Source: Pantoea sp. Eser (GTDB taxonomy: Bacteria > Pseudomonadota > Gammaproteobacteria > Enterobacterales > Enterobacteriaceae). From it: a stretch of 64,000 nt of DNA. Position 1 is the first letter of the stretch, and every line of letters starts with the position of its first letter. Position numbers and translations under genes: made by a program. The notes beneath the pieces were generated by a model. The model was not told where the DNA came from. It made no database searches and saw only the letters and a list, made by a program, of their open reading frames with translations. This document shows, piece after piece, positions 49,197 through 59,652 of this stretch. The stretch lies in contig SZZY01000011.1 in the NCBI GenBank assembly GCA_009830035.1, positions 62,001 to 126,000 on the forward strand, given 5' to 3'.

Positions 49197-50890
49197 TGTT
49201 ATCCTTCCCGTACGTCAGACTGCATTGCAGATCCCGAAGACGGCGCATAACACGCATCAGGCGCAGCAGTTTCAGGGCGTCTTCATCTGTCAGTGCAAGT
49301 GCTTCCCCCTCACCCGGTCCGCCAGTGAAAAGCTCCGGCAGACCACACATCCCTGCCGCAGGATGCAGCGCAGGCGCTTCGCCGGTCAGGCCCAGCAGAA
49401 ATGCGGCAGCTTCAGAACACACCTCAGCTGCCGCGCCGTAACCGGCAGACATGTCGTTGTCGCGTTGCGGAAGAATTTCATCTTCGCAGCCAAGGACCTC
49501 ACCCAGCTCCCATGCCAGACGAAAGGCGGTATTCTGGAGGTGCTCGATATCGTCCTGATGGGCCGGTACATGCCAGATGCTGTCATTAATGACCGGCGCG
49601 TCATCCTGTAGGACAACTTCAGGTTCTGGTGTTAATAAAAGGGAAAGCAGGCCATCCTCCCCATTATCCTTTTCTCCACCATTCTCTTCTGTGTACCCAT
49701 CGGAGAAGGTAACCAGCCCGCTAACATCCCCGCTCTCACCTGAAATGACCGGCGCGGCACCGTACATATCTGGCTGAACCTCATGTCGTGGGGACTCAAT
49801 AATCGGTGTTTCAGAAGGAAGAAGACGCATCACCCGGAACGGGCGTTACAGCCCCTCCTGAGACCTCAGAACGTGAACTGGAGACAGGTAGCGGGATGCT
49901 TTCAAGCTCATCTGACCCTGTGGTATGCAGGGCGGGATCAGCATTAACAGGCTTGTTTGCGGCGGGAAAGGCAACCGGCTCCGGCTCGCCAAAGTGATGT
50001 CTGCGGTTGCGTTGTTTAGGATCAAGTTCCATTATCCAGCGGTCATAGTCCAGTTCAGGATGGAGTAACGCCTGCAGTAAATCACCAATAAATTCATCGC
50101 GAAACATCTCCTGAGACCACAATTCCGGCGAGTTGAAACGCCCACAACACTGGCCAAAAACGTCGCTGAAGGATTTGTCGCCTGCGTCTGAAATCAGGCA
50201 AAACTCATCCCACACACGTTCCGCATCATGCCGGAGCGCCAGCAGTGCCGTTACCTGCGGCCTGCCGAGCCCGGACTCAAGCAGGTCTGGGATCCACGGA
50301 TAAAGATATTTCAGCGCATCTTCCATACGGCTGATAGTTGAATTATGTACCGGCAGACCTTCACGAGTGAGAAGCTCTGACAACTGACGCAACGAAACCG
50401 TCTTTCCCATCTGCTCTTCATATATAGAGCAGGCGTTGTGGATGCCTTTCGCCTTTTCAATAAAGCTCAGGTCACCGCGTACTTAATTCTCTGCCAGATG
50501 GCCGGTAACGCACTGCAGCCGTCCCGGCCACGGCTTCAACAGCACATGGATCCGGAAAAAACGGTCTTCTCCGGTCTCCTGCCACAGTTCTGACAGGATC
50601 TGATATCGGGTATTTCCGCCGTCGCTGAAAATGTAGATATCGGGCTCACCATCCGGGTCACGGGTCACTTTGGGCATAGTGTCCAGCCCGCGCGATCGGA
50701 TGGAAGCCTTGATATCGTCATAACGCGGATTGCGTGACGTCCGGGGATTATCAGGATTCGGGCTTAACTGGTTGAGCGTCAGGACCATGGGCCTTTCAGC
50801 CGCCGGCATGACGCTGATATTGCCGGCCGCCTGCGACTGGCGTCCCGACTGCAGCATGGCAGCCCCCACATTAGAACTTTTACGGCTCAT
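49186..50890 (-). pseudogene. parB: ParB-family protein of PFGI-1 class ICE, stop and frameshift
   Basis: The N-terminal ParB/Srx-like domain has LTLNQLSPNPDNPRTSRNPRYDDIKASIRSRGLDTMPKV and FSDGGNTRYQILSEL. A TAA at 50483-50485 interrupts. The same frame continues with the HTH region (VSLRQLSELLTREGLPVHNSTISRMEDAL) and a long variable C-terminus that changes frame near 49830. The total of ~568 codons fits the long ParB of these elements. It partitions the excised circle together with ParA. The start overlaps the dnaB stop. Confidence 0.8.
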
Positions 50891-52230
50891 GCCTGTTTCC
50901 TCCCGCTGCGGTAAACGAAGTCATAGCTGCCTTCCTGAAACTCCGAAAACAGCGTGTAACGCCCGTCAAATTTGACTTTCACCGTGCCGGTTGGCCCCTA
51001 CCGCTGCTTGCCGACAATGATGTCAGCCACCCCGGCATCAGAAGTTACGGGGTTATAAACCTCATCCCGTTAAATAAACATGATGAGGTCTGCATCCTGC
51101 TCCAGCGCACCGGAGTCACGCAGGTCACCATTGTTGGGGCGTTTATCGGCCCGCTGCTCCACCAAGCGGTTGAGCTGGGAAAGCGCCAGTACCAGACAGC
51201 CCAGCTCTTTGCCGAACGCCTTGAGCGAGCGGGAAATTTCCGCTATTTCCTGCGTGCGGTTTTCCTGCTCGGGGGAGCGGACAAGCTGCAGATAGTCCAG
51301 CATGATGAGAGCGGGCGCGCAGTGTGGCCGGGGTCTGGTAACTGGTATCATTAATGATTAGACGGTTTTTCCACTCAATAATGCGACCGGTTGCCTCGGA
51401 CACACGAGCCCAGTCTTCATCATCCATGTTGCCGCTGCGAAGCCGGGACAGTTCTACCCGGCCTTCTATCGCCAGCAGACGCATCATCAGCTGTTCTGAG
51501 GGCATTTCAAGGCTGAACACAAACACGTGATCGTCAGGTTTTGCTCCCACGGCCGCGGTGCAGGCGGCCATGGCCAGAGACGTTTCGCCCATGGAAGGAC
51601 GGGCGGCCAGAAGTGCCAGATCGCCGGGCTGGAGACCACAGGTCATCGCGTCCAGTTCACTGAAACCGGTCGGTGTCCCAGTGAGGCCTTCACTTGCGGA
51701 CATGCTTTCCAGATGCGTCAGCAGTTTATCCAGCGCCTCGTTAACGCCGGTCTCACTGTTGAGCTGCATAGCTCCCTGTTCGGCAATGTAAAACAGCTTA
51801 CCTTCGGCCGACTCAAGAATGCCCGCTGAGCTGGCTTTTGGGGCCTGCACATCGGAAAGAAGACTGTTCCCCACCGTCATCAGCTGCCGCAGGCGGCTTT
51901 TCTCCGCCGCCACCCCGGCGTAAGCTAGGATATTGGCTGCAGACGGCGTGTTTTTACTCATTTCAGCCAGATAAGCAAAGCCGCCATACTGCTCAAGGTC
52001 GCCTCTGTTCTCCAGCTCTCCAGCCGTTCCGTAATAGTGATGAGATCGAGCGGTAGCCCCTCCCCGGCCAGTTCAGCCATCACACGGAAAACCATACGGT
52101 TCGGCCGGGAAAACAAATCTTCCGGGGAGATTTGCAGTATCACCTCATCCCACCGGTCGTTATCAAGCATAAGTCCGCCCAGTAAGGCCTGCTCAGCCTC
52201 GTAAGAGCAGGGCATCATCATCTCACACAT
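50887..52230 (-). pseudogene. dnaB: DnaB-type replicative helicase, broken, Walker A mutated
   Basis: The N-terminal domain (PCSYEAEQALLGGLMLDNDRWDEV) runs to ~51960, where a frameshift lies. The RecA-like domain has GFSELDAMTCGLQPGDLALLAARPSMGETS; the invariant Lys of GKT/S is Glu here. A second frameshift near 51340 precedes [33 protein letters not shown] at 51070 and TAG at 50998 interrupt the end (GPTGTVKVKFDGRYTLFSEF). Even with the frame repaired, the helicase would lack ATP hydrolysis. Confidence 0.85.
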
Positions 52231-53099
52231 AGCGCACCTCCCGGGTCAGAACGTCACTGAAACGACTCTGCCACTCAGGGAACAGTTCACAGGCGAGGTC
52301 GTGCATGGTGACAGCTGCGGCTGGACCTTTGCGGCGCGTTTTGTGTTCCAGACGATGCACGGGCTGCTGCTTGACGTGCCCCAGTTTGAAAATATCCAGC
52401 GCCTCGATACGGGTATCGAGTAAACGATAAACGTCACGGTAGCCCAGCGCAGAGGCGTCGTAGTGTTTTTCGTTAATGATGGCGGCAAGACCGTCCATCG
52501 CTTCACGGTCAAGCAGGGTGTTTTCGATACAGTTGACGAGAATGGAAATATCAGGAGGGTGGATACCGTAATTTTCATAGGTTTTCAGGCGGGTAAGGAT
52601 ATGAAGGGAGCCGCAGATAAAATCACGGACATCCGGAAGGATGGGTTTAACAACGCCCATCACATTATCGGTAGAGGACAGGAGGGAAAGCTCGGTCATG
52701 AAGCCTGTTGCGCCTTTCAAATCCACAATAATAGCGTCATAACGGTTAAAGAAAGGATGCTGAAGTATGTTACGCAGGCGCAGACGGCCGTCTGCAGCGT
52801 GGAGCATCGCGGTCGGCAGCAGCTCGTCCGGGTCGTTAGAGTAGATGACATCTAGATTTTTTATGGCGGTCTATGAACTGCTGATGCGTATGGTCAGTGA
52901 CCATACGCATCAGCAGTTCATAGAGGCCGAAAGGGGATTCATGCTGCAGCGCGAAGATACTACTGGCTGTGGGCTGAGAATAGTATGCATCCACAAGAAG
53001 GGTGTTCAGGCCGGCATCGGCAAGAAAACCGGCAAGGTAAGCAGCAAACGTGGATTTGCCTTCTCCACCTTTGGGAGAGATAACGGGAAGTATATTCAT
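52223..53099 (-). pseudogene. parA: ParA/Soj-type ATPase, broken by an inverted duplication
   Basis: The start is MNILPVISPKGGEGKSTFAAYLAG with the deviant Walker A KGGEGKS. After FGLYELLMRMV the reading goes through a 53-bp perfect palindrome and out of frame. The proper continuation NLDVIYSNDPDELLPTAMLHAADGRLRLRNIL, VDLKGATGFMTELSLLS and HDLACELFPEWQSRF runs to 52223. ParA stabilises the excised element and is next to attR in PFGI-1/SPI-7 ICEs, as here. Confidence 0.85.
52871..52923. repeat. 53-bp perfect palindrome inside parA
   Basis: Two 26-base arms (starting CTATGAACTGCTGATGC and ending GCATCAGCAGTTCATAG) flank a single G at 52897. One arm encodes the normal LYELLMRMV. The other is its inverted copy and shifts the frame. 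Confidence 0.95.
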
Positions 53100-53191
53100 A
53101 TTGCACATTCAAATCAAATGATTAGATGTATGCACGAGTACCTAGATCACATCTGTCAGAAAATAAACTAAACCATTAACATTTCAGCGAT

Positions 53192-53240
53192 GGGATTGAA
53201 AACCCCCGTGTCCCTGGTTCGATTCCGGGTTCGGGCACCA
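53192..53240. other. attR, right attachment site (original host tRNA 3' half)
   Basis: The 49-base 3' half of tRNA-Phe ends in CCA. Its acceptor strand TTCGGGC pairs perfectly with GCCCGAA of the tRNA 5' end at 1598-1604, so this is the pre-integration host sequence. Confidence 0.9.
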
Positions 53241-53248
53241 TATTTAAA

Positions 53249-53271
53249 GAACCCGCCTCTGGCGGGTTTTT
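53249..53271 (+). terminator. Stranded original terminator of tRNA-Phe
   Basis: AACCCGCC-TCT-GGCGGGTT plus a T-run directly follows attR. It is the native tRNA terminator, now 51.6 kb away from its gene. Confidence 0.85.
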
Positions 53272-53322
53272 GCATTTCAGGACGGCGAACCCGGGCCCCG
53301 ACGGTTCACTCCACTCCTTGCC

Positions 53323-54390
53323 TCAGCACTCGACCCACACCGCGCCGGCATCCGCCGATTTGACGCACTGCGCCACCCAGCGCACGCCCATCAATCCGGC
53401 ATGCACATCGGGATACCAGAAATCCTGCAGGAAGGCGCTGTCGCCACGATCGCTGGCGTCCATTGCCAGCGCGAAGCGACGGTAAAGGTTCGAGCAAGCT
53501 TCGAACAGCCCTTCGCTATGACCGCCGCCGATGCGATCCTCCTCCAGTGCGTGCGGGCTGAGACACCCCATGCCGCGCTCCAGAATCCGCACCGGTTCGC
53601 CCTGCACTTCATAACGCAGTTGGTTTGGCTGTTCATCCCACCACTCCAGGCTGGCTTTAGCGCCCACCACCCGAATCTTCTGGCCGTGCATTGAGCCGGC
53701 ATTCACCGCCGAGGTCCACAACGTGCCAACCGTGCCGTTGTCATATTCCATCATCACAAAGGCGTTATCTTCCAACAGCGCGCGGGTGGCGACAAAACTC
53801 TGACGTGAACAGAGCAGCCGCGTCACTTTCAGCTGCGGCAGCATCGTTTCCGCAATAAACAGCGGATGCGTGGCGAGATCGCCCAGCACATAACTCGGGC
53901 CGACAAAGCGCGGATCGACCCGCCAGCGGGTGCTTTCATTCTGTAACTCCACCGCCTCATTGTGGAAGCCGTGAGCAAACTGCATATTGACGATGCGGAT
54001 CTCGCCCAGCGCACCAGCGGCGATAATCTCGCGTGCCTGATGAACCAGCTGATGCCCGGCATAGCCATAGGTTACGCCGATCACCTTCTGCTTCTGCCGG
54101 CTCAGCTGTTCCAGCTCATCCGCCTCTTCGACAGTAAAACAGAGCGGCTTCTCGCACACCACGTGCAGTCCGGCGTTCAGCGCCGCCCGACAGATAGCGA
54201 AATGGGTATTGTTGGGCGTAGCGATTGAGACCGCTTCAATCCCGTCTTCCCGTTCGGCTTCTGCGGCAAACAGGCTGGCGTAATCGGGATAACAGCGTTC
54301 AGATGCCACGCCAAGCGCATTGCCAAATTCACGCCCGCGTGCGGCATCAATATCAAACGCGCCCGCCAACAGCGTAAAGTTGCTGTCGCG
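53323..54390 (-). pseudogene. Gfo/Idh/MocA oxidoreductase, N-terminus lost by fusion
   Basis: From RDSNFTLLAGAFDIDAARGREFG onward this is a normal oxidoreductase: SIATPNNTHFAICRAALNAGLHVVCEKPLCFT with the catalytic EKP, and GDLATHPLFIAETM. The first ~22 residues with the Rossmann GxGxxG are absent. The frame instead runs in from the upstream isomerase-like gene, so a deletion joined the two. NAD binding should be lost. Confidence 0.75.
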
Positions 54391-55183
54391 CACCGCCGGA
54401 TAGTCGATAGCGCCCTGCCCCAGCAGACACAGCACGCCTTCAGCGCAGGCGCTAAAGAAGTCGAGTCCACGCGTAATGGCGTGGCGCCACCGCTGATGAT
54501 GGACGTCTTTGAAATGCAGATAGTCTATGCGCGTCCAGTAACGTTGCAGCTCGTCAATCGGGTCCATGCCGGCATAGTCAGAGATGGCCGGTGTCGAGAC
54601 ATAAACCGGCCACCTGATGCGGAATATCGTTCACCAGCCGCGCCAGTTCATCGGCGAACTCAATACAGCCGCCCGCATGCGGATGGATCACCGCCCGCAC
54701 GCCATACTCCTGCCAGGCGATCTGGCTCAGAATGGTGATGTGCTGCATCATGCGTTGCCACGCCTCATCGTCGAGCCGCGGCGACTTCTCCGACTGACCG
54801 GCATATTTGGCCCGCTGCGGATTACCAAAGTCGATGATCACCAGATAAGGCGGCGGCGCGTTCACGCCTGCGGTTTTTGTTGCAGTCGGGACCTGCGCCA
54901 GGTTGCGGCACAGGTTGTGGGTCAGCGTCACCAGCGCCGGAAAATGCGCTTCACTGACTAAATCATCAAAAATGGTGCCCGCCACCAGCGACAGTTGATG
55001 GGCATTAAGCTGCCGGGTCAGTTCATCGGGATCGGTTGGCAGTTAGCCCCAGGGCCCCAGCTCGATACTGCGGTAGCGCGCCTGCACGGCCTCCGTCAGC
55101 ACTTTCTGGCAGGGCGGCAGCCACGGATTATTCGGATCGTCTACGCCCCAGCTGCAGGGCGCGTTTGCAATGTGTAGGGTCAT
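54391..55183 (-). pseudogene. IolE-like sugar/inosose isomerase-dehydratase, broken
   Basis: The start is MTLHIANAPCSWGVDDPNNPWLPP. A TAA near 55045 replaces a codon in GPWG*LPTDPDEL. Further parts are YGVRAVIHPHAGGCIE, LCLDTGHL, and after a 4-base shift YAGMDPIDELQRYWTRIDYLHFKDVHHQRW. The last part fuses in frame with the oxidoreductase at ~54390. TIM-barrel enzymes of this family isomerise or dehydrate sugar acids and inososes. It lies beside Gfo/Idh genes and a LacI regulator in a sugar-use cluster. Confidence 0.75.
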
Positions 55184-55332
55184 GAGACCTGCCTGTGCGA
55201 TGAGAACTGCTGGCAGTATCAAATAAAAATTTCATCACAGACAACAATGAAATTTTCATTTTTTGATAGCGATCGCGTTTAATCGCTTCATTTATGATAG
55301 ATTTCTATCATAAATGGATTAACTCTGCCGTT

Positions 55333-56302
55333 TTACAGGTTTTCCCGCGTCATCAGCTCGAACGGTACGGTCACCTGGGCAAAGTGATCGCGCTGTTCGC
55401 TCCCGCCGTTCAGGCAGGTGGCGATTACCGCATCGGCCATCACATCAATCCGGTGCCGCAGCATCAGCGGTATGGTGCCGTCAATCAGCGCCAGCTCATC
55501 GCCAAGCAGCGGACCGTGGCACAGCAGATCAATCTGACGGCGGCCGCTGTCTAGCAGGGCCTGCACCCCCCCCTCAATGCCGCCGCAGGGCGCATAAATC
55601 ATCACCAGATCAGCATGCTGCTCCAGTAACTGGCGGGTAGCCTGATAGCCGCCTTCATTTGACTCATGGGTTTTTAACGGCTCAAGCACTCGCTGGCTGA
55701 CGCCCGATTCACGCAGGTAGGAACGGAAGCTGATCTCGCTGCTCTCCTGACAGGTAAAGCGGTGGTCGCCAAGCAACACGCCGACGCAGCAGATGTTGCG
55801 CCATCCAGGCGGCAGTTCGCCCCGCCTTCTGATTATCAATGCCGATAAAACCGGCGTGCTCGCAGGGCGAGAAATCGGACAACAGGGCGTAGACCCGGAT
55901 GCCCAGCCGCGACACATCCTGGATAGCGTGACGGACTAAGGGATGATCCAGCGCCACCAGCCCAATCACATCGTTACGCTGAGCGAGCTGGCGCAGAGAG
56001 CGGGCAACCGCCTCCACTTCATGAATGTCGTGCCAGCAAAATTCGGTTTCGCTGCCCGCCGGCTGGTGCCCCGCGCCCGCTGTTCCAGCGCTTCACTCAG
56101 CTGCTGATAGAACGAATAACGGGCCGGCAGCAGGATAAAACCAAAGCGTAGTTGAGCCGCAGCGGGTTGTGCTGCGGGCCGCCGCCAGCACCTTCTGCTC
56201 GGTTACGCCGCGCACCGGTGCCCGGCGGTTCAGCACCCGATCGACCGTCGCGACCCCTACGCCTGCCGCGTCGGCAATTGCCATCATGGTTACTTTTGAC
56301 AT
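55333..56302 (-). pseudogene. LacI-family regulator, multiply frameshifted
   Basis: The HTH MSKVTMMAIADAAGVGVATVDRVLNRRAPVR (56302) is clear. The ligand domain is split over three frames: VIGLVALDHPLVRHAIQDVSRLGIRVYALLSDF, IGIDNQKAGRTAAWMAQHLL, and VLLGDHRFTCQESSEISFRSYLRESG to PFELMTRENL. It is divergent from the Gfo/Idh and isomerase genes at 56.6-58.6 kb and upstream of none of its own strand, so it probably repressed both sugar operons. Confidence 0.8.
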
Positions 56303-56638
56303 AACCCTTCTCCCGCTATCGATCCTCATTTGCCGAAACGGGCGGTTCCCCTTCAGCGTTTCCTCTGCCATTGCACTACAGCAGTCAATCCTGTCACAAC
56401 CCGGCGTATTTTCTCTCATTTTTATGAGAGAAAATATGTCATTACTTTTATCACCTTCGTAAAATGAAATTTTCATTCCTTTTTTGATTCTTTTTAAAAC
56501 GGGAATTTGCTAAGATGGGCAAAAATCTGGCGTTAACTTCCCTGATGGAATCGCATCATCAAATGATTAGAGCGGTGGCAGCAGGCTTTCTATAGTGGGG
56601 TTCTGACTGGACCCTGCACGCAAAAAGAAGGAATGGGT

Positions 56639-57659
56639 ATGTTTCCCTCAACGCTTCCCACCCCACGCTTACCCGATGCCCGAACCCTGCCGTCGCTGCG
56701 CTGGGGAATTATCGGTCCCGGCTGGATCGCCGACCATTTTGCGCATGCGCTGCGCCACCATACCGACCAGCAACTGACGGCCGTGGCGGCCTGTAATCCG
56801 GCCAAAGCCCAGGCGTTTGCCGAAACGTGGTCAATTGCTTATGCCGCCAGCAGCATGGAGGCACTGCTGGCGCGTGAGGATGTCGACGCGGTCTATATCG
56901 CCACGCCGCATAATCACCATTTTCCGGATGGCCTGCGCGCTATCGCAGCGGGAAAGCACCTGCTGATTGAGAAACCGCTGGCGCTGAAATGCGCAGCAGG
57001 CGGCCGCGGCCCGCAACCTGCTGTGTATGGAAGCAATGTGGTGCAACTTCGCACCGAAATATGACGTTATCCGGCAGTTACTGGCGGATGGCGTGCTCGG
57101 CGAGGTTCACACCCTGATTGCCGATCACGGCGAATTTTTTACCGCGGATCACCGCATCTTTAATCACGATCTGGCGGGCGGGCCGATGCTCGATCTCGGC
57201 AGTTACCTGGTGGCGCTCAGCGTGTTTATCGGCGGTGGCGCGCCCGACAGCATCATCGCCAGGGGTCAGCCGGTGCCCGGCGGCAGTGTAAACGGTCAGA
57301 CCTCAATGCTGTTGACGCATCGCCATGGCATGCATTCGCTGCTGAATACCACCCTGTTCAGCAACACGCCTGGCGGCGCGGTGATTGCCGGCCGCGATGC
57401 CAGCCTAGTGCTGGAGGGCCAGTTCTATGCGCCAGGCAATTTTCGCCTCACGTCCAGCGATGGTCGCCACAGCCTGTACTGGGAAGAACCCGCCAACCGC
57501 TATCTGCAGCTGTGCCATGAAATCAACCACTTCGCCTGGTGTATCGGGCAGAACCTGACTGATTCGCCGATCCATCCGCTCGACCAAGCGATTACCACCC
57601 TGGCCACGATAGACAGCGTCAGGCAGCAGATCGGCGTCACCTTTAATGAAGAACAGTAA
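56639..57659 (+). pseudogene. Gfo/Idh/MocA oxidoreductase, one frameshift
   Basis: LRWGIIGPGWIADHFAHAL is the Rossmann start, DAVYIATPHNHHFPDGLRAIAAGKHLLIEKPLAL has the EKP. An extra A near 57000 shifts the frame; RNLLCMEAMWCNFAPKYDVIRQLL and GGPMLDLGSYLVALS continue to the end. The start at 56639 is favoured by AAGGA 8 bases upstream. The reconstructed length of 340 residues is normal. It is followed 24 bases later by an isomerase gene, so they form an operon. Confidence 0.8.
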
Positions 57660-57683
57660 AGTTAATGTTTCCGGAGCAGACAG

Positions 57684-58568
57684 ATGAAAATCGCTTTTGA
57701 TGTGGATGTGATTAAAGACCTCGGCATCACCCGCATGGTCCATCAGGTGGCTGACTGGGGGTATAAATATATCGAACAGTCGCCGCATCCGCAGATCAAC
57801 CCGTTTTACAAGCATCCTAAAGCCAGCCGCGAAATCATCACTGAATATAAAAACGCGCTGCGTGCCACCGGGCTGGAGATCTCCTCGTTTATCGTGGTCT
57901 ATCGCTGGTCCGGTCCGGACGAACTGCGCCGCCAGGCCGCAGTGAAGAACTGGAAACGGATGATTGAGATCGCGGTTGAGATGGGCGTACAGGTGATCAA
58001 CACCGAACTCTCCGGCACGCCTAACGAGCCGGAAATCTGTGAAGAGATGTTTTATCGTTCGATGGAAGAGCTGCTGCCGATTATCGAACGTGAGGGGATC
58101 CGGGTCGAGATTCAGGCGCACCCGTGGGATTTCTGCGAAGAGAACAACGAAACGGTGGATATCGTGAAGTCATTCCGCAGCGATAACGTCAAGTATATCT
58201 ACAGTTCGCCGCACACCTTCTTCTACGACAAAGGCAGAGGCGATGTAAAACCGATGCTGGAGTATGCCGGAGACGATCTGTCGCACATGCTGATCGCTGA
58301 CACCATGAACCACACCAAACATTGCCGCTACATCGTTAACCCACCCGGCGTTGATGCCACGATTCACCAGCACGTCGGCGTCGGCGAAGGCGAAGTCGAT
58401 TTCGATACCCTGTTCCAGACGCTGCGTGACACCCACTTTGCCACACGCAGTTACAAAGTGGGTGGCGAGCCGATCATCACCACCTCACTGTTTGGTTACC
58501 CGGAGAAGATGAAGGTTCAGGCAGTGCAGACCCGCGAACTGATCGAGCGCGAGTTACTCAGCAAATAA
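57684..58568 (+). CDS. Sugar phosphate isomerase/epimerase (AP endonuclease 2-like)
   Basis: This intact protein of 294 residues has a TIM-barrel pattern with metal-site residues spread as expected: INTELSG (Glu), VEIQAHPWDF (His), ADTMNHTKHC (Asp/His) and HQHVGVGEGEVDF (His, Glu). GGAG precedes the start. Family members isomerise or epimerise keto-sugars. Together with the oxidoreductase it probably catabolises an inositol- or sugar-acid-like compound; the substrate is not evident. Confidence 0.8.
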   Translation: MKIAFDVDVIKDLGITRMVHQVADWGYKYIEQSPHPQINPFYKHPKASREIITEYKNALRATGLEISSFIVVYRWSGPDELRRQAAVKNWKRMIEIAVEMGVQVINTELSGTPNEPEICEEMFYRSMEELLPIIEREGIRVEIQAHPWDFCEENNETVDIVKSFRSDNVKYIYSSPHTFFYDKGRGDVKPMLEYAGDDLSHMLIADTMNHTKHCRYIVNPPGVDATIHQHVGVGEGEVDFDTLFQTLRDTHFATRSYKVGGEPIITTSLFGYPEKMKVQAVQTRELIERELLSK

Positions 58569-58598
58569 CCTCGCCCGGCCGCGCTTTGCCGCTTCTCT

Positions 58599-58626
58599 GC
58601 CCGCCTCGCCGTCTGCGCGGCGGGCA
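58599..58626 (+). terminator. Possible hairpin terminator after the isomerase
   Basis: TGCCCGCC and GGCGGGCA form an 8-bp stem with a 13-base loop. The T-tract is weak (TGGTTTACC). Confidence 0.4.
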
Positions 58627-58778
58627 TGGTTTACCTTTCGTCTATAGCAATTCCCGCAGCCGACAACCCGCACGGCCGGTCATTCGCCAGGCCGTGATCA
58701 CCGCCAGCAGAGTTAAACCGGCTTTTATCCACCTGCTACACTCCAGGCAAACATCACACCACAAGGCGAACCTTCACT

Positions 58779-59642
58779 ATGTCGGAAAATGCATATCAGC
58801 CCGCAAAAGTCTGGAGCTGGGATCCCGAAGCAAAAGGCAACGGCGCTAAAACCAATCGCCCGTTCGCTGGCCCTATCTATGAAAAAACGCTGCCGGTCGG
58901 CAAGCATCCTTTGCAGCTCTATTCGCTCGGCACGCCGAACGGCCAGAAAGTGACCATCCTGCTGGAAGAGCTGCTGGCGCTTAACGTGATTGATGCCGAA
59001 TATGATGCCTGGCTGATCCGCATCGGCGAAAGCGCTCAGTTCTCCAGCGGTTTTGTTGAGGTTAACCCTAACTCCAAAATCCCGGCGCTGAGTGACCACT
59101 CCGCCACGCCGCCGATTCGGGTGTTTGAATCAGGCAATATCCTGCTCTATCTGGCGGAAAAATTTGGCTACTTCCTGCCAAAAGATCTGGCGCAACGCAC
59201 GGAAACGCTGAACTGGCTGTTCTGGCTGCAAGGCTCTGCGCCTTATCTCGGCGGCGGTTTTGGCCATTTCTATCACTATGCGCCAGAGAAAATCGAATAC
59301 GCCATCAACCGCTTTACCCTTGAGGCCAAACGTCAGCTCGACGTGCTGGATAGTCAGCTGGCTGACAATCGCTATCTCGCCGGTGAGGATTACACCATCG
59401 CCGACATCGCGACCTGGCCGTGGTACGGCAATCTGGTGCTGAATGACCAGTATGGCGGTGCCGAATTCCTTGATGTGCAGTCCTATAAAAATGTGGTGCG
59501 CTGGGCGAAAGAGATTGCTCAGCGTCCTGCCGTGATCCGTGGCCGCAAGGTCAACCGTGTAATGGGCGACCCGGCCGATCAGCTGCATGAGCGTCATGAT
59601 GCGTCTGACTTTGATACCCAGACCCAGGATAAAAAAGCTTAA
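58779..59642 (+). CDS. yghU: Disulfide-bond oxidoreductase / GST-like protein YghU
   Basis: This intact protein of 287 residues matches YghU in length and content: an N-terminal extension, then LYSLGTPNGQKVTILLEELLAL (thioredoxin-fold GST N-domain), FVEVNPNSKIPALSD, ESGNILLYLAEKFG (glutathione site) and the helical C-domain with LAGEDYTIADIATWPWYG. YghU reduces disulfides and peroxides with glutathione. Likely single gene with its own promoter. Confidence 0.9.
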   Translation: MSENAYQPAKVWSWDPEAKGNGAKTNRPFAGPIYEKTLPVGKHPLQLYSLGTPNGQKVTILLEELLALNVIDAEYDAWLIRIGESAQFSSGFVEVNPNSKIPALSDHSATPPIRVFESGNILLYLAEKFGYFLPKDLAQRTETLNWLFWLQGSAPYLGGGFGHFYHYAPEKIEYAINRFTLEAKRQLDVLDSQLADNRYLAGEDYTIADIATWPWYGNLVLNDQYGGAEFLDVQSYKNVVRWAKEIAQRPAVIRGRKVNRVMGDPADQLHERHDASDFDTQTQDKKA

Positions 59643-59652
59643 GGGACACCCT

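Larger units (their letters stand above)
1625..53240. mobile_element. Integrated conjugative element of the PFGI-1/SPI-7 class (decayed)
   Basis: The ~51.6 kb element is bounded by 49-base direct repeats of the tRNA-Phe 3' half. It carries an integrase and MobH-type relaxase next to attL, and ParA/DnaB/ParB next to attR. In between are SSB, topoisomerase III, PilL, PFL_4693, PFL_4695, TraD, PFL_4697 and the PFL_4706 ATPase, in the PFGI-1 order. Almost every long gene of the backbone is broken, and the block expected between PFL_4697 and PFL_4706 is missing. Integration next to tRNA genes is established for this class. Excision or self-transfer of this copy is unlikely, since both integrase and relaxase are interrupted. 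Confidence 0.9.

Noticed and set aside
53340..54567. Intact 414-residue dehydrogenase as a normal gene
   Set aside because: The first ~60 residues belong to an IolE-like isomerase and the Rossmann motif is missing, so it is treated as a fusion pseudogene.
57405..58121. 238-residue minus-strand frame
   Set aside because: It lies opposite the intact isomerase and the end of the oxidoreductase, has no domain and no ribosome site.
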